Assembly (NCBI RefSeq): GCF_004102725.1 | Contig: NZ_LHQS01000001.1 | Coordinates: 289,304-353,303, forward strand | From: Methanoculleus taiwanensis | Lineage (GTDB): Archaea > Halobacteriota > Methanomicrobia > Methanomicrobiales > Methanoculleaceae | DNA: 64,000 bases | Reading direction: 5' to 3' | Shown here: positions 8,409-17,368 of the stretch, piece by piece | Position numbering within the stretch: position 1 is the stretch's first letter | How the letters are laid out: each line of letters opens with the position of its first letter | The notes under the pieces: model-generated | What the model saw: the letters and a program-made list of their open reading frames with translations, nothing else | The model's database searches: none | What the model was told of the DNA's origin: nothing | Translations under genes and position numbers: made by a program

Positions 8409-9577
8409 CCTTCTTCGACCTTGCCCGACGCAATACTGAGCGTCACATGTTCCGCTCGGCGCTCGCCATCATCGGGATCGTCATCGGTGTGGTCGCCATC
8501 GCCTCGATGGGTGTTCTCGGCAACAGTATCAACCTCATGGTCGGGGACGTGGTCTCGGACGTCGGCGACACCATCATCGTCTCTCCCGCCGTTGGGGGCG
8601 GTGGTATCTTCGGCGGTGGCGGCGGAGCCAGCACCGGTCTTTCGGAGCGGCAGGTCGAGGATATCCGCCGGGCCATCGGGACGAACCGTGCCATACCGGT
8701 GATCAGCGGGGCTGACCGGATGACGGTCGGCGATACGACCGGCGGCGTCATGATCTACGCGATGCACGCCGAGGATATTCCCTACCTCCTCGAGAAGGAG
8801 TCCGGAGCCTACGTCAAGGAGACGGCCGCGGCCTGCATGATCGGCAAGGGGCTTGCCGACGCCTGGAAGGACGAGGGCCTCAAGCTCGGCAGCAGGATAC
8901 AGGTCGGCGGCGAGACGCTCCGGGTGGTGGGGATACTCGAGGAGCGCGGGATGAGCTTTGACGTCAATCCCGACAACGCGATCGTTGTCCCGTACCGGTG
9001 GTACTCGGACCGCTACGACGTCGACGAGTACAGCCAGGTGATTGTCAAGGTGCGGAACGTCAATGACATCGACGCGGTGAAAGATGCGATCGACGAGCGC
9101 ATGAACCGGCGTGACGACGTTGTCAACGTCATGGATACCCGGCGGATCCTCGAGAGCATCACGTCGATGTATGAATCGGTGACGCTCTTTCTGATGGGAA
9201 TCGGGGCAATATCGCTCCTCGTCGCCGGTGTCTCCATCTTAAACGTCATGATGATGTCGGTGACCGAACGCACCCGCGAGATAGGCGTTCTGCGAAGTAT
9301 TGGCACCCGCAGGAATGAACTCATGCGGATCTTCATCTATGAATCGCTGATCTTAGGCAGCATTGGTGCCATCGTCGGCGGTCTTTTGAGTTTCGGGGGC
9401 GGTTACCTGATGACGGGAGTCTTCCTCGGCGACTCCTCATACCTCTTCAACCCGACGAGCCTCCTCTACATTGCCTTCGGGATGAGTTTCGGGGTCGGGA
9501 CGAGCGTTCTCTGCGGTCTCTATCCGGCATGGAAAGCGGCGAAGCTCAACCCCATCCAGGCACTGCGGCACGAGTGA
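8405..9577 (+). CDS. MacB/FtsX-type ABC transporter permease
   Basis: This 390-residue membrane protein has one N-terminal helix (about 18-40), a large extracytoplasmic periplasmic-core-like domain (about 45-250), and three C-terminal helices (about 265-290, 318-342, 350-375). This is the canonical MacB_PCD plus FtsX architecture. The sequence TEREIGVLRSIG-like (TREIGVLRSIGTRR) before helix 2 is the conserved coupling segment. It partners the ATPase encoded just upstream. A glycine-rich insert at about 60-75 is notable. Exported substrate unknown; antibiotics, lipids or surface-protein handling are all possible for the family. Confidence 0.92.
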   Translation: MTFFDLARRNTERHMFRSALAIIGIVIGVVAIASMGVLGNSINLMVGDVVSDVGDTIIVSPAVGGGGIFGGGGGASTGLSERQVEDIRRAIGTNRAIPVISGADRMTVGDTTGGVMIYAMHAEDIPYLLEKESGAYVKETAAACMIGKGLADAWKDEGLKLGSRIQVGGETLRVVGILEERGMSFDVNPDNAIVVPYRWYSDRYDVDEYSQVIVKVRNVNDIDAVKDAIDERMNRRDDVVNVMDTRRILESITSMYESVTLFLMGIGAISLLVAGVSILNVMMMSVTERTREIGVLRSIGTRRNELMRIFIYESLILGSIGAIVGGLLSFGGGYLMTGVFLGDSSYLFNPTSLLYIAFGMSFGVGTSVLCGLYPAWKAAKLNPIQALRHE

Positions 9578-9596
9578 GCGATCCCTCGTTCCACTA

Positions 9597-9602
9597 TTTT
9601 TT
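9597..9602 (+). terminator. Oligo-T terminator after the MacB-type operon
   Basis: A run of six T lies 20 bp after the permease stop, which matches archaeal intrinsic termination. Confidence 0.45.
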
Positions 9603-9618
9603 GAGCATATCCGAAGGA

Positions 9619-9864
9619 TAATGCAGCGTCCCCGGGCGCTTCCGCATCCGGTATGAGTGGTGCACCTATGCTGTCTTCCGTGGATACGGGTGAAAGCGTG
9701 CAAAAAAGTCCGGGCTGTACATCTTCCGCCTGCTTGCCGAGCACTACAGTGCGAGCATCACAGCATGGAATCGGATTGCGGATCACCCCGGGTTCAGTGC
9801 GGCGATGGTCGTCATGCTCTCGGGAGACTCCGGGACCCGGGAAGAAAAGGGCTCTTTGTTATAG
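9619..9864 (+). pseudogene. Decayed coding remnant of unknown family
   Basis: One frame between a TAA at 9619 and a TAG at 9862 reads like protein. It gives FRIRYEWCTYAVFRGYG, a TGA at 9691, then KSGLYIFRLLAEHYSA and TAWNRIADHPGFSAAMVV. It has no start codon and one internal stop, so it looks like the C-terminal piece of a lost gene. I do not recognise the family. Its stop just meets the 3' end of the minus-strand gene that ends at 9859. Confidence 0.4.
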
Positions 9865-10143
9865 TGGACCCGATGGATGCGTCCTTGTGTGGGCGGTCTC
9901 CCTGCAGAACGCTTCGATCCCTGCCCGGTTCTCTTCTGAAACGTTATCTGCGGTCAGATACACGATCCGCTCGCAACCGCCCTCGCTAATGATGAGGGCG
10001 ACCGGGACTACCGAAACGTAGCCTCCGGCGCATCCGGCGATCGTCGAGAGGCTGATGATCGGGATGATACAGCGGTCGTCGACCGTCTGCATGCCCCCGG
10101 CCACGAGCTCCCGGCAAAACCCTGTTGTTCCGGGACTACGCAC
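9859..10143 (-). CDS. Short GerW-like (YtfJ-like) protein
   Basis: This is a 94-residue product from a GTG at 10143, 7 nt after a GGAGAGG; an in-frame GTG at 10152 is an alternative. Its core, RCIIPIISLSTIAGCAGGYVS followed by VVPVALIISEG, follows the GerW/YtfJ pattern. In that pattern an IIPV strand is followed by a glycine-rich segment and a second V.P.A..V strand. The glycine-rich middle is much shorter than in the full GerW protein encoded upstream at 11280-10828. It is the last gene of the three-gene minus-strand operon. GerW proteins influence spore germination in Firmicutes; the archaeal role is unknown. Confidence 0.6.
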   Translation of the reverse strand: MRSPGTTGFCRELVAGGMQTVDDRCIIPIISLSTIAGCAGGYVSVVPVALIISEGGCERIVYLTADNVSEENRAGIEAFCRETAHTRTHPSGPL

Positions 10144-10804
10144 CGGATGCACCTCTCCCTGATAGCATCTTCAGCCGGTCTCTCACCGTTTTGTGCATCA
10201 GCGCAGCAATGATTGATAGGAGGATCAGGAGCGGCCGCTTGATATGCACCTTCACATCCGCCTTCCCTTCGAGGATCTCATCGCCGAAAACCGGGTGCAT
10301 GATGAGATCGATCCGCTCCATCGGCCAGAGTGCGTAGCGAAGAGCGGTCATATAACCGTAGATCCGTCCGGTTGCCGCGGGGCTTGCAAGGCCGAGCGTG
10401 ACCTCCCCGATGCACCGCTCAAGCGAAAGCGACCGGAGAAACGTATCGAGCACACGGCGGATGTACGGCCAGAGATCGCTTCCGGCGCTGACGTACTCCC
10501 CGATACCGGGCCGCGGCCGCGGTTTTGGTGGTTTTTCCGGCTTCTCCTCCCGGGTGATCGCCGCGAGGTCGCGTTTTAGCACCGCCCGACCGGCGAGCAG
10601 CACTTCGACCGTCTGATCTTCACCGAGAATCCGGAGGCGGATGCCGAGGATACCCCAGACGACTGTCCCGAGAAGCAGCACAATCTCGCCGGTCTTCTCG
10701 GCGACAAAGGCTATCGCGATAGGGATGAAGTAGAGCGCGGCGATGAGGCCGAGTACGAGGAGCGTGCCAATCAGCAAAACAGCAAGGAGGAGTGATGCAG
10801 CCAT
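10136..10804 (-). CDS. DUF2953 membrane protein
   Basis: This 222-residue protein has two N-terminal hydrophobic helices (about 3-27 and 38-58). A basic proline-rich linker (EKPEKPPKPRPRPG, about 92-105) is followed by a soluble region containing GLASPAATGRIYGYMTAL and ending in a further hydrophobic stretch (LLILLSIIAALM). This matches the DUF2953 family, whose Bacillus member YtfI is encoded next to YtfJ/GerW. Here the GerW gene ends 24 bp upstream. I chose ATG 10804, at the first helix, rather than a codon further upstream inside the gerW-like gene. Confidence 0.75.
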   Translation of the reverse strand: MAASLLLAVLLIGTLLVLGLIAALYFIPIAIAFVAEKTGEIVLLLGTVVWGILGIRLRILGEDQTVEVLLAGRAVLKRDLAAITREEKPEKPPKPRPRPGIGEYVSAGSDLWPYIRRVLDTFLRSLSLERCIGEVTLGLASPAATGRIYGYMTALRYALWPMERIDLIMHPVFGDEILEGKADVKVHIKRPLLILLSIIAALMHKTVRDRLKMLSGRGASGA

Positions 10805-10827
10805 GCGAGAAGGTGTGGGCGGGGAAC

Positions 10828-11280
10828 CTACAGTTCTCCTTCGCACTTAACCTGAATATCTTTTGGTTCTCCGGCAGATTGCGATTCTTTTTGGCGTTTC
10901 ATCATCATCTCGGAACCTTTCTCCATCGCTCTCCCGATGTGCGGGCCGACGGTCTCACCGAGTGAGGTGATCACCTCCGCGAGTTCGCTCTTCTTCTTGA
11001 GCGAGATGACCTGAACTCCCTCAGGGCCGATGACGCCTCTGTTGATGATCACGAGTGCAACAACGGAGACGCTGCCGCCTCCGCCCGTGCCGGCTCCGCC
11101 GCTCTTCTCTGTCTCCGTTCTTCCCCCACTCCCCTCTCCTGCGCCGAACCCGAACCCGAACTCGGCCACCGGAAGTATCACGCGGTCACCGGCTTCAATC
11201 GGTGCACCGATAACGGTGCTTGCACAGAGCATCTTGCCGAGCTGGTCGACGGTCAGTTGCAGCATAGATTCGCCAGTCAT
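10828..11280 (-). CDS. GerW/YtfJ family protein
   Basis: This 150-residue protein begins with a helix (LTVDQLGKMLCASTVIG). Then comes the family hallmark, RVILPVAEFGFGFGAG, a glycine-rich loop (about 45-75), a second strand VSVVALVIINRG, and the VQVISL strand before a charged C-terminal helix. A GGTGA lies 5-9 nt upstream of ATG 11280. GerW is required for normal spore germination in Bacillus; methanogens do not sporulate, so the ancestral role must be different. It heads a minus-strand operon with DUF2953 and a short GerW-like gene. Confidence 0.85.
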   Translation of the reverse strand: MTGESMLQLTVDQLGKMLCASTVIGAPIEAGDRVILPVAEFGFGFGAGEGSGGRTETEKSGGAGTGGGGSVSVVALVIINRGVIGPEGVQVISLKKKSELAEVITSLGETVGPHIGRAMEKGSEMMMKRQKESQSAGEPKDIQVKCEGEL

Positions 11281-11388
11281 ACGTTCACCACATCTACCAG
11301 TCTCAGGTATCCTATATAACCGTTGGGGTAACCGAATGCGTTCTCTCGCCGGTTTGTGAGATCTGGAGCACCTGTCACTTTGTCCGGG

Positions 11389-11952
11389 TCAGCGCTCGCA
11401 GTGAGGTGCGGTGAAGCGTGCAGCGACGGCACGGATCAGCCTCCGGAGAGGGGCGACGAGCACTCTTGTACAGAACCCCCCGAGCTCGCGGCGGTAGAAG
11501 AGCCCAAGGATGATGCCGGCCGCTATGAAGAGGAGCCACTCGGAGGGCTCCGAGACCTCACGCCAGAATGAGTTCCAGAAGTAGTCGGTATAGTGATGCT
11601 TCGGGTACGGACCAAGGAACGGCCAGTACCATTCGACAGGGTGGCGCCACATCCCGTCCATGATCTGGTGCGAGAAGATGCCGGCTGCGAGCACGATTCC
11701 GAGGATGGCTCCGCGGTATCGCCAGAGGGCGAGCCCCAGGATTAGCAGGACAAGGAGGACGACGAGGCCGTGAAAATAGATCCTGCCGTAGTCCACGCTG
11801 CCTTTCAGGAAGATGTGCCCGAGCGGTTTGTCGATAACGTCGGAGAGAACCCCCCCGACGGCGCCGACGGCAACGGCTCTTCGGTCGCCCGAGACCTTCC
11901 AGAAGATCAGTCCGATGAGCAGCCCTGCGACGAGGTGGGCGAGGACGAACAT
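11389..11952 (-). CDS. Membrane-bound metal-dependent hydrolase-like protein (DUF457/YdjM type)
   Basis: This 187-residue protein has four or five transmembrane helices. Polar histidine/aspartate positions are conserved as in the YdjM/DUF457 family: H6 in the first helix, D38/D41 (SDVIDKPLGH), H61 (YFHG), and SHQIMDGMWRHP. These residues could form a metal site within the membrane. GGGAG lies just upstream of the ATG. It is divergent from the trp operon, from which it is separated by 165 bp. The physiological substrate of the family is not established. Confidence 0.75.
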   Translation of the reverse strand: MFVLAHLVAGLLIGLIFWKVSGDRRAVAVGAVGGVLSDVIDKPLGHIFLKGSVDYGRIYFHGLVVLLVLLILGLALWRYRGAILGIVLAAGIFSHQIMDGMWRHPVEWYWPFLGPYPKHHYTDYFWNSFWREVSEPSEWLLFIAAGIILGLFYRRELGGFCTRVLVAPLRRLIRAVAARFTAPHCER

Positions 11953-11987
11953 TGCTCCCTGTTATCGGGAGTGCATGTTATACTCTT

Positions 11988-12000
11988 CGGCACGGTGCCG
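11988..12000. repeat. Perfect 13-bp palindrome
   Basis: CGGCAC-G-GTGCCG lies between the divergent hydrolase-like gene and the trp operon. It may be an operator or a small hairpin in the leader of the minus-strand gene. Confidence 0.35.
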
Positions 12001-12085
12001 GAGCATGAGGCAAGGAATGCCCGCCGGTCCGTCTCAGGCCTTCGTAGCACTTTCAAATACTCCTTGCGACATATTTGCACCACAA

Positions 12086-12102
12086 TGTATATCTATGTAC
12101 AT
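12086..12102 (+). promoter_or_regulatory. trp promoter with TRP-box-like operator
   Basis: TGTATA (12086-12091) is placed as a TATA box about 29 nt before ATG 12118, implying a leaderless mRNA. Five bases later comes TGTACA (12096-12101), inside the 8-bp palindrome ATGTACAT. TGTACA is the core of the TRP box bound by the TrpY repressor in Methanothermobacter trp control. Its position between TATA and start suits repression. That a TrpY homologue acts here is inference. Confidence 0.5.
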
Positions 12103-12117
12103 GGCACACGATGATGC

Positions 12118-13476
12118 ATGCAGACGAAGTTCCTCCTGGACGAAGGGGAGATGCCGAAGCGATGGTATAACATCCAGGCTGACCTGCCGACGCCGATGGA
12201 CCCGGTCCTCCACCCGGCCACCGGCAAGCCCGTCACCCCCGACGACCTCCACGCCATCTTCCCGATGGAACTGATCCGGCAGGAGGTCAGCACGGAGCGG
12301 TATATCGATATACCGGAAGAAGTACGCGAGATTCTTACCCTCTGGAGACCTGCCCCCCTCTACCGGGCGCACCGGCTCGAGCGGCACCTCAAGACACCGG
12401 CGAAGATCTACTACAAGTGGGAAGGCGTCAGCCCGGCCGGCTCCCACAAGCCGAACACCGCCATCCCACAGGCGTACTACAACCGGCAGGAGGGGATCGA
12501 GCGGCTCGCCACCGAGACCGGTGCGGGACAGTGGGGTTCTTCGCTTGCCTTTGCCACGAGCCTCTTCGATATGGCCTGCACCGTCTACATGGTCAGGGCA
12601 AGCTACGACCAGAAGCCGTATCGCAAGATCATGATGCAGACCTACGGTGCCGAGTGCCTGTCGAGCCCGACGATGCAGACGAACTCCGGGCGTGCGGTGC
12701 TCGAGCACGATCCCGAAACCTCGGGCTCCCTCGGGATCGCCATCTCCGAGGCGGTCGAGGACGCCGTGACCCACGATAACACCAACTACGCGCTTGGTTC
12801 GGTGCTCAATCACGTCTGTCTCCACCAGACGATCATCGGGCAGGAGGCAGAGGCGCAGCTCGCGCTCGCGGACGCCTACCCCGATGTCGTGATCGGGTGC
12901 GTCGGCGGCGGGTCGAACTTCGCCGGGATAGCATTCCCGTTCGCCGGACCGAAAATGACCGGGAAGCATCCGGAGACCGAGATCATCGCCGTCGAACCCT
13001 CCGCGTGCCCGACACTGACGAAAGGTCTGTATGCCTATGATTTCGGCGATGTGGCGGGCTTAACGCCGATCATGAGGATGTTCACGCTCGGGCACGACTT
13101 CGTTCCGCCGGCAATCCATGCAGGCGGGCTGCGTTACCATGGGGCGTCGCCGTTGGTCTCGCGGCTCGTGCAGGACGGCGTCGTCCGTGCGACCTCCTAC
13201 CACCAGAACGAGGTCTTCGCCGCGGCCGTGCTCTTTGCACGGACGGAAGGGATCATCGTCGCTCCCGAAGCCGCCCATGCGGTCAAGGCGACCGTCGACG
13301 AGGCGGTCCGCTGCCGGGAGACGGGTGAGGAGAAGGTCATCCTCTTCAACAACTCGGGCCACGGGAACTTCGATTTTTCGTCCTACGAGGCCTACTTTGC
13401 AGGAAAGCTGGTCGATTACGAGTACCCGGCCGAGCTGATCAAGGAAGCGCTCGGACGACTGCCGGTGGTGGGGTGA
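12118..13476 (+). CDS. trpB2: Tryptophan synthase beta-like protein TrpB2
   Basis: This 452-residue enzyme is longer than TrpB1 and of the TrpB2 type, with the extended N-terminus ([16 protein letters not shown]). The PLP lysine is K111 in [11 protein letters not shown], and the glycine-rich phosphate-binding loop is GCVGGGSNF. TrpB2 makes tryptophan from indole and serine but generally does not form the classical tight complex with TrpA. A TrpB1 is encoded later in the same operon, so both types coexist; TrpB2 may salvage free indole. It is the first gene of the operon, with trpE starting 10 bp after its stop. Confidence 0.93.
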   Translation: MQTKFLLDEGEMPKRWYNIQADLPTPMDPVLHPATGKPVTPDDLHAIFPMELIRQEVSTERYIDIPEEVREILTLWRPAPLYRAHRLERHLKTPAKIYYKWEGVSPAGSHKPNTAIPQAYYNRQEGIERLATETGAGQWGSSLAFATSLFDMACTVYMVRASYDQKPYRKIMMQTYGAECLSSPTMQTNSGRAVLEHDPETSGSLGIAISEAVEDAVTHDNTNYALGSVLNHVCLHQTIIGQEAEAQLALADAYPDVVIGCVGGGSNFAGIAFPFAGPKMTGKHPETEIIAVEPSACPTLTKGLYAYDFGDVAGLTPIMRMFTLGHDFVPPAIHAGGLRYHGASPLVSRLVQDGVVRATSYHQNEVFAAAVLFARTEGIIVAPEAAHAVKATVDEAVRCRETGEEKVILFNNSGHGNFDFSSYEAYFAGKLVDYEYPAELIKEALGRLPVVG

Positions 13477-13486
13477 TGCCGGTGGA

Positions 13487-15022
13487 ATGGGCGGCGCTCG
13501 AAGAGAGCCATTAGTAGAACTGAACCTGACCCTTGCAGAGTTCCGGGCTCTGGCAGAGCGGCGGGACGGGCCCCTGCTCATCCCCCTCTTCTGCAGAGTC
13601 CCGCTCCCGGCCTGCCCGCCCTCGGTACTCTATCAGCACCTCCGCGACGGTCGCGGCTGCCTACTCGAATCGCTTGAGGGGAGCGAGAAGGTCGCCCGTT
13701 ACTCGCTCATCTGCACCGACCCCGCACTCTTCGTCTCGGTCGGGAGCGACGGATCCGTCGATCTTGCGGGCGATCCGCGGTTTGCGGCGATCGCCGCATC
13801 GGCGGAAGGGAACGATCCGGTCGATCTGATTCGGTCGATCATGCACCGGTTCGAGGTTGCACCGGCTGATCTGCCCCGCTTCTCCGGCGGTATGGTGGGC
13901 TACTTCGCCTATGATATCGTCTCCTCGATCGCACCGACGGTGTGCCCATGTGCCCGCGACGACCTCGGGATGCCGGTCGTCCGGTTCATGCTCGCGACCG
14001 ACTGCCTGATCATCGATCACTGCGAGCATGAGGCATTCATCGTCAGAACGCCGCTGCTCGCTGAGGAGTCCGATCCGGCGGCGATCTATGACGGGTGCCG
14101 GTCGGCGATCGCCGCGGCGGCAGGGCGGCTCGCGTCCCTGACAGGGGAGGTCGGTATTCCGGCGACAGCGCCTGTCCCGGAGTCCCCTCTCCCCCGGATG
14201 GTCTCCTCGCTCTCGCGGGAGGGGTACATGGAAGCGGTGCTCCGGATCAAGGAACATATCTTTGCAGGCGATATCTTCCAGGCCGTCATCTCCCGGCGGA
14301 TCGAGGCGCCTGCTCCGGCCGATCCCTTCGCCGTCTACCGGGTGCTCAGATCGGACAACCCGAGCCCGTACATGTACTACCTCGACTTCGGCGACACCGC
14401 GGTCGTCGGGAGCAGTCCGGAGATGCTGGTGCGGGTTGAGGGTGGCCGGGTGACGACCGTCCCGATAGCGGGGACACGCCCCCGGGGCGCGACGCCCGGG
14501 GAAGACGATGCCCTTGCCGCCGAACTCCTCGCAGACGAGAAGGAACGGGCGGAGCATATTATGCTCGTCGACCTCGCGCGAAACGACGTCGGTGCGGTCA
14601 CCGCCTACGGTTCCGTCCGGCTCGATGAGTTCATGGGCGTCGAACGGTTCTCGCACGTCCAGCATATCGTATCGACGGTCAGCGGCACTCTCCGACCGGA
14701 ATACGACTGCTTTGACGTCCTGAAAGCCTGTTTCCCGGCAGGCACCGTCAGCGGCGCCCCGAAAGTCCGGGCGATGCAGCTCATCGACGCGGTGGAGGGA
14801 ACGCGGCGAGGCCCCTACGCTGGCGCCGTCGGGCATATCGGTTTTTCCGGGGCGATGGATATGGCGATCACCATCCGTACGGCCGTCGTCCGGGGGGGTA
14901 CGGCGTACATCCAGGTCGGGGCCGGGATCGTCGCCGATTCGGACCCCGGGAGCGAATGGCTCGAGACCGAACGGAAGGCCGGAGCCATGCTCCGGGCGCT
15001 CGGTGCGGAGGGCGGCATATGA
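13487..15022 (+). CDS. trpE: Anthranilate synthase component I
   Basis: This 511-residue chorismate-binding enzyme makes anthranilate from chorismate with ammonia supplied by TrpG. The C-terminal catalytic domain carries family motifs: IFAGDIFQAVISRR, PIAGTRPRG, DEKERAEHIMLVDLARND, and the terminal GCHIG-like GHIGFSG. The feedback-site segment LLES (about residue 58) is present, consistent with tryptophan inhibition. An ATG at 13487 follows GGTGG. Its stop overlaps the trpG start (ATGA). Confidence 0.95.
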   Translation: MGGARREPLVELNLTLAEFRALAERRDGPLLIPLFCRVPLPACPPSVLYQHLRDGRGCLLESLEGSEKVARYSLICTDPALFVSVGSDGSVDLAGDPRFAAIAASAEGNDPVDLIRSIMHRFEVAPADLPRFSGGMVGYFAYDIVSSIAPTVCPCARDDLGMPVVRFMLATDCLIIDHCEHEAFIVRTPLLAEESDPAAIYDGCRSAIAAAAGRLASLTGEVGIPATAPVPESPLPRMVSSLSREGYMEAVLRIKEHIFAGDIFQAVISRRIEAPAPADPFAVYRVLRSDNPSPYMYYLDFGDTAVVGSSPEMLVRVEGGRVTTVPIAGTRPRGATPGEDDALAAELLADEKERAEHIMLVDLARNDVGAVTAYGSVRLDEFMGVERFSHVQHIVSTVSGTLRPEYDCFDVLKACFPAGTVSGAPKVRAMQLIDAVEGTRRGPYAGAVGHIGFSGAMDMAITIRTAVVRGGTAYIQVGAGIVADSDPGSEWLETERKAGAMLRALGAEGGI

Positions 15023-15600
15023 AGGTTCTCGTCATCGATACCTACGATAGTTTCACCTTCAACCTCTGCCAGCAGATCGGTGCGCTCGGCGCCGATCCGG
15101 TCGTGGTGAAGAGCGATGTTCCCTTCGAGCAGATCCGTGCCATCCCCTGCGATCGGATCGTGCTCTCGCCGGGGCACGGCCACCCCCGCGATTCCCACCT
15201 CTACCGGCAGGTTCTCGCCACCCTGAGCCGGACGGTCCCGACGCTCGGTGTCTGCCTCGGTCACCAGGCGATCGGGCTAGCCTTCGGTGCAGAGGTCGTG
15301 CGGGCGAACCACGTGATGCACGGCAGGACGTCTCTGATCCGGCATGACGGAAAGCGTCTCTTCGCGGGTCTCGAGAGCCCCCTCACTGCCACCCGCTACC
15401 ACTCGCTCATCCTTGATCCCGGAACCATACCGCCGGAACTCGCCGTCACCGCCCGGAGCGCGGACGACGGCGTGGTCATGGGCGTCCGGCATACCCTCTA
15501 CCCGATCGAAGGGGTGCAGTTCCACCCCGAGAGCATCCTCACCCCCGAAGGGTCGCAGATGATGGCAAACTTCCTCGCTTCTCCGGAGGGAGCGGCATGA
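15019..15600 (+). CDS. trpG: Anthranilate synthase component II (glutamine amidotransferase)
   Basis: This 193-residue class I glutamine amidotransferase begins DTYDSFTFN. It has the nucleophile C79 in [10 protein letters not shown], and the His/Glu of the triad in FHPES. It hydrolyses glutamine to feed ammonia to TrpE. ATG 15019 overlaps the trpE stop, and its own stop overlaps trpD, so the genes are translationally coupled. Confidence 0.95.
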   Translation: MKVLVIDTYDSFTFNLCQQIGALGADPVVVKSDVPFEQIRAIPCDRIVLSPGHGHPRDSHLYRQVLATLSRTVPTLGVCLGHQAIGLAFGAEVVRANHVMHGRTSLIRHDGKRLFAGLESPLTATRYHSLILDPGTIPPELAVTARSADDGVVMGVRHTLYPIEGVQFHPESILTPEGSQMMANFLASPEGAA

Positions 15601-16613
15601 TCCGCGAGGCGATCGCACGGGTTGCGGGCGGCGGCGATCTCCCGGCCGACGAGGCCGAGGCGGTGATGCGCGAGGTTATCGAAGGGACGGCGACGCCGGC
15701 ACAGATCGGAAGTCTCCTCACGGCCATGCGGATGAAAGGAGAGACGGCCGCCGAGATTGCGGCTTTCGCCCGCGTGATGCGGAGCGCTGCGGTCGCTGCC
15801 CCGGTTCCCGAGGCCGGCAGGCTCGTTGATACCTGCGGCACGGGCGGTGACGGGCTCGGCACCTTCAACATCAGCACGGCGGCGGCCTTCGTCGCTGCGG
15901 GCACCGGGGTGCCGGTGGTGAAGCACGGCAACCGGAGCGTCTCGAGCCGGTGCGGTTCTGCGGACGTGCTCGAAGCGCTCGGCGTTCGCATCGAAACGCC
16001 CCCGAGCGAGGTCGGCAGAGTGCTCCGGACGGCGGGGATCGCCTTCCTCTTTGCACCGGTGCACCATCCGGCGATGCGGAACGCTCGCGATGCCCGGCAG
16101 GAGATCGGGATTCGGACGCTCTTCAACCTCCTTGGGCCGCTTGCAAATCCCGCCGGGGCAGATGCACAGCTCCTGGGTGTCTACGCGCCAAAGCTCGTCG
16201 GCACGCTCGCGGAGGTGCTCGCCCTGCTTGGCTCCGAGCGGGCGATGGTGGTGCACGGCTCGGGGCTCGACGAGTTCACGACGACCGGAACGACGCTCGT
16301 CGCGGAACTCGAAGGTGGCAGGATGTATACAAGTGTTATCGACTGTGAGGATTTCGGCATCCCGCGGGTGGATGCTGCGGCGCTCCGCGGGGGCGATGCC
16401 CGGGAGAATGCCCGGATCATCCGCGGGGTGCTGGCCGGTGTCCGGAGCCCGGCCCGCGATATCGTCCTCCTCAACGCGGGTGCGGCCGTATATCTCGGCG
16501 GCCTGGCGGCCGACCTCGCGGACGGAATCGCCCGGGCGAGGGACGCTATCGACTCCGGGCAGGCGGCCGAACGGCTCGCCCGCCTGATCGAGGCAACCGG
16601 GGGCGAGGTATGA
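15597..16613 (+). CDS. trpD: Anthranilate phosphoribosyltransferase
   Basis: This 338-residue enzyme transfers phosphoribose from PRPP to anthranilate. Visible motifs are the PRPP/anthranilate loops [17 protein letters not shown] (about 79-95) and [21 protein letters not shown] (about 107-127), and later [14 protein letters not shown]. The length is normal. It overlaps trpG and trpC by ATGA junctions. Confidence 0.95.
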   Translation: MIREAIARVAGGGDLPADEAEAVMREVIEGTATPAQIGSLLTAMRMKGETAAEIAAFARVMRSAAVAAPVPEAGRLVDTCGTGGDGLGTFNISTAAAFVAAGTGVPVVKHGNRSVSSRCGSADVLEALGVRIETPPSEVGRVLRTAGIAFLFAPVHHPAMRNARDARQEIGIRTLFNLLGPLANPAGADAQLLGVYAPKLVGTLAEVLALLGSERAMVVHGSGLDEFTTTGTTLVAELEGGRMYTSVIDCEDFGIPRVDAAALRGGDARENARIIRGVLAGVRSPARDIVLLNAGAAVYLGGLAADLADGIARARDAIDSGQAAERLARLIEATGGEV

Positions 16614-17368
16614 TCCTCGACGATATCATCAGGTCTACCGGCGAACGAGTCGGCAACCTCAAGACTCTTCCGGCTCTCAATCCCGAGACCCTGCCGCACC
16701 GGAGCCTCGCTGCGGCGATACGGGCGTGCCGGGGGAAGAATGCGATCATCGCCGAGGTGAAGTATGCCTCCCCCTCACGCGGCAGGATCCACGACGGCTC
16801 GACCCCCGAGGCGATCGCGCTGGAGTTCGTCGCCGCCGGAGCGACCGGACTCTCGGTGCTCACCGAGCCCACCTTCTTTGGGGGGAGCACCGAGAACCTC
16901 ATCCGGGCACGACGTGCGGTATCGGTGCCGATCCTGCGGAAGGACTTCATCATCGATGAGCGCCAGCTCGCGGAGACCAGGCTGCTCGGTGCCGACGCCG
17001 TCCTCCTCATTGCCAGGGTGCTCGGGAACCGGCTCGCCGCGTTCGTCGACGAGGCCCAGGTCATCGGGCTCGAACCGCTCGTCGAGGTTCACGGTCGGGG
17101 CGAGATGGAGCGTGCCCTCGCCACCGAAGCGAGCCTCATCGGGATTAACAACCGCGATCTCCGGACGCTCACCACCGATCTCTCGACCACGATCCGTCTC
17201 GCGGAGGTGGCACGCGACGAGGGGAGGCTCGTCATCTCCGAGAGCGGGATCATCTGGCCGTACGATGTCCGGAACCTGCGTAGGCACTGCGATGCGTTCC
17301 TGATCGGCTCCGCCATCATGTCGGCCCGGGATCGCCGCAGGAAACTGGAGGGGTTCGTATTCGCGTGA
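16610..17368 (+). CDS. trpC: Indole-3-glycerol phosphate synthase
   Basis: This 252-residue TIM-barrel enzyme closes the indole ring. Family residues include the catalytic lysines in [10 protein letters not shown] (strand 1) and ILRKDFIID, the glutamate in EVHG, the INNRDL motif, and SESGI near the end. It is a monofunctional TrpC, not fused to TrpF. It overlaps both neighbours. Confidence 0.95.
   Translation: MILDDIIRSTGERVGNLKTLPALNPETLPHRSLAAAIRACRGKNAIIAEVKYASPSRGRIHDGSTPEAIALEFVAAGATGLSVLTEPTFFGGSTENLIRARRAVSVPILRKDFIIDERQLAETRLLGADAVLLIARVLGNRLAAFVDEAQVIGLEPLVEVHGRGEMERALATEASLIGINNRDLRTLTTDLSTTIRLAEVARDEGRLVISESGIIWPYDVRNLRRHCDAFLIGSAIMSARDRRRKLEGFVFA

Noticed and set aside
9691..9693. 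In-frame TGA as a selenocysteine codon, or recoding of the remnant
   Set aside because: No SECIS-like element was evident, the frame lacks a start codon, and selenocysteine use is not expected in Methanomicrobiales. Decay is simpler.
12043..12117. Leader peptide or attenuator before the trp operon
   Set aside because: The TATA box lies only about 29 nt from the start codon, leaving no room for a leader RNA.
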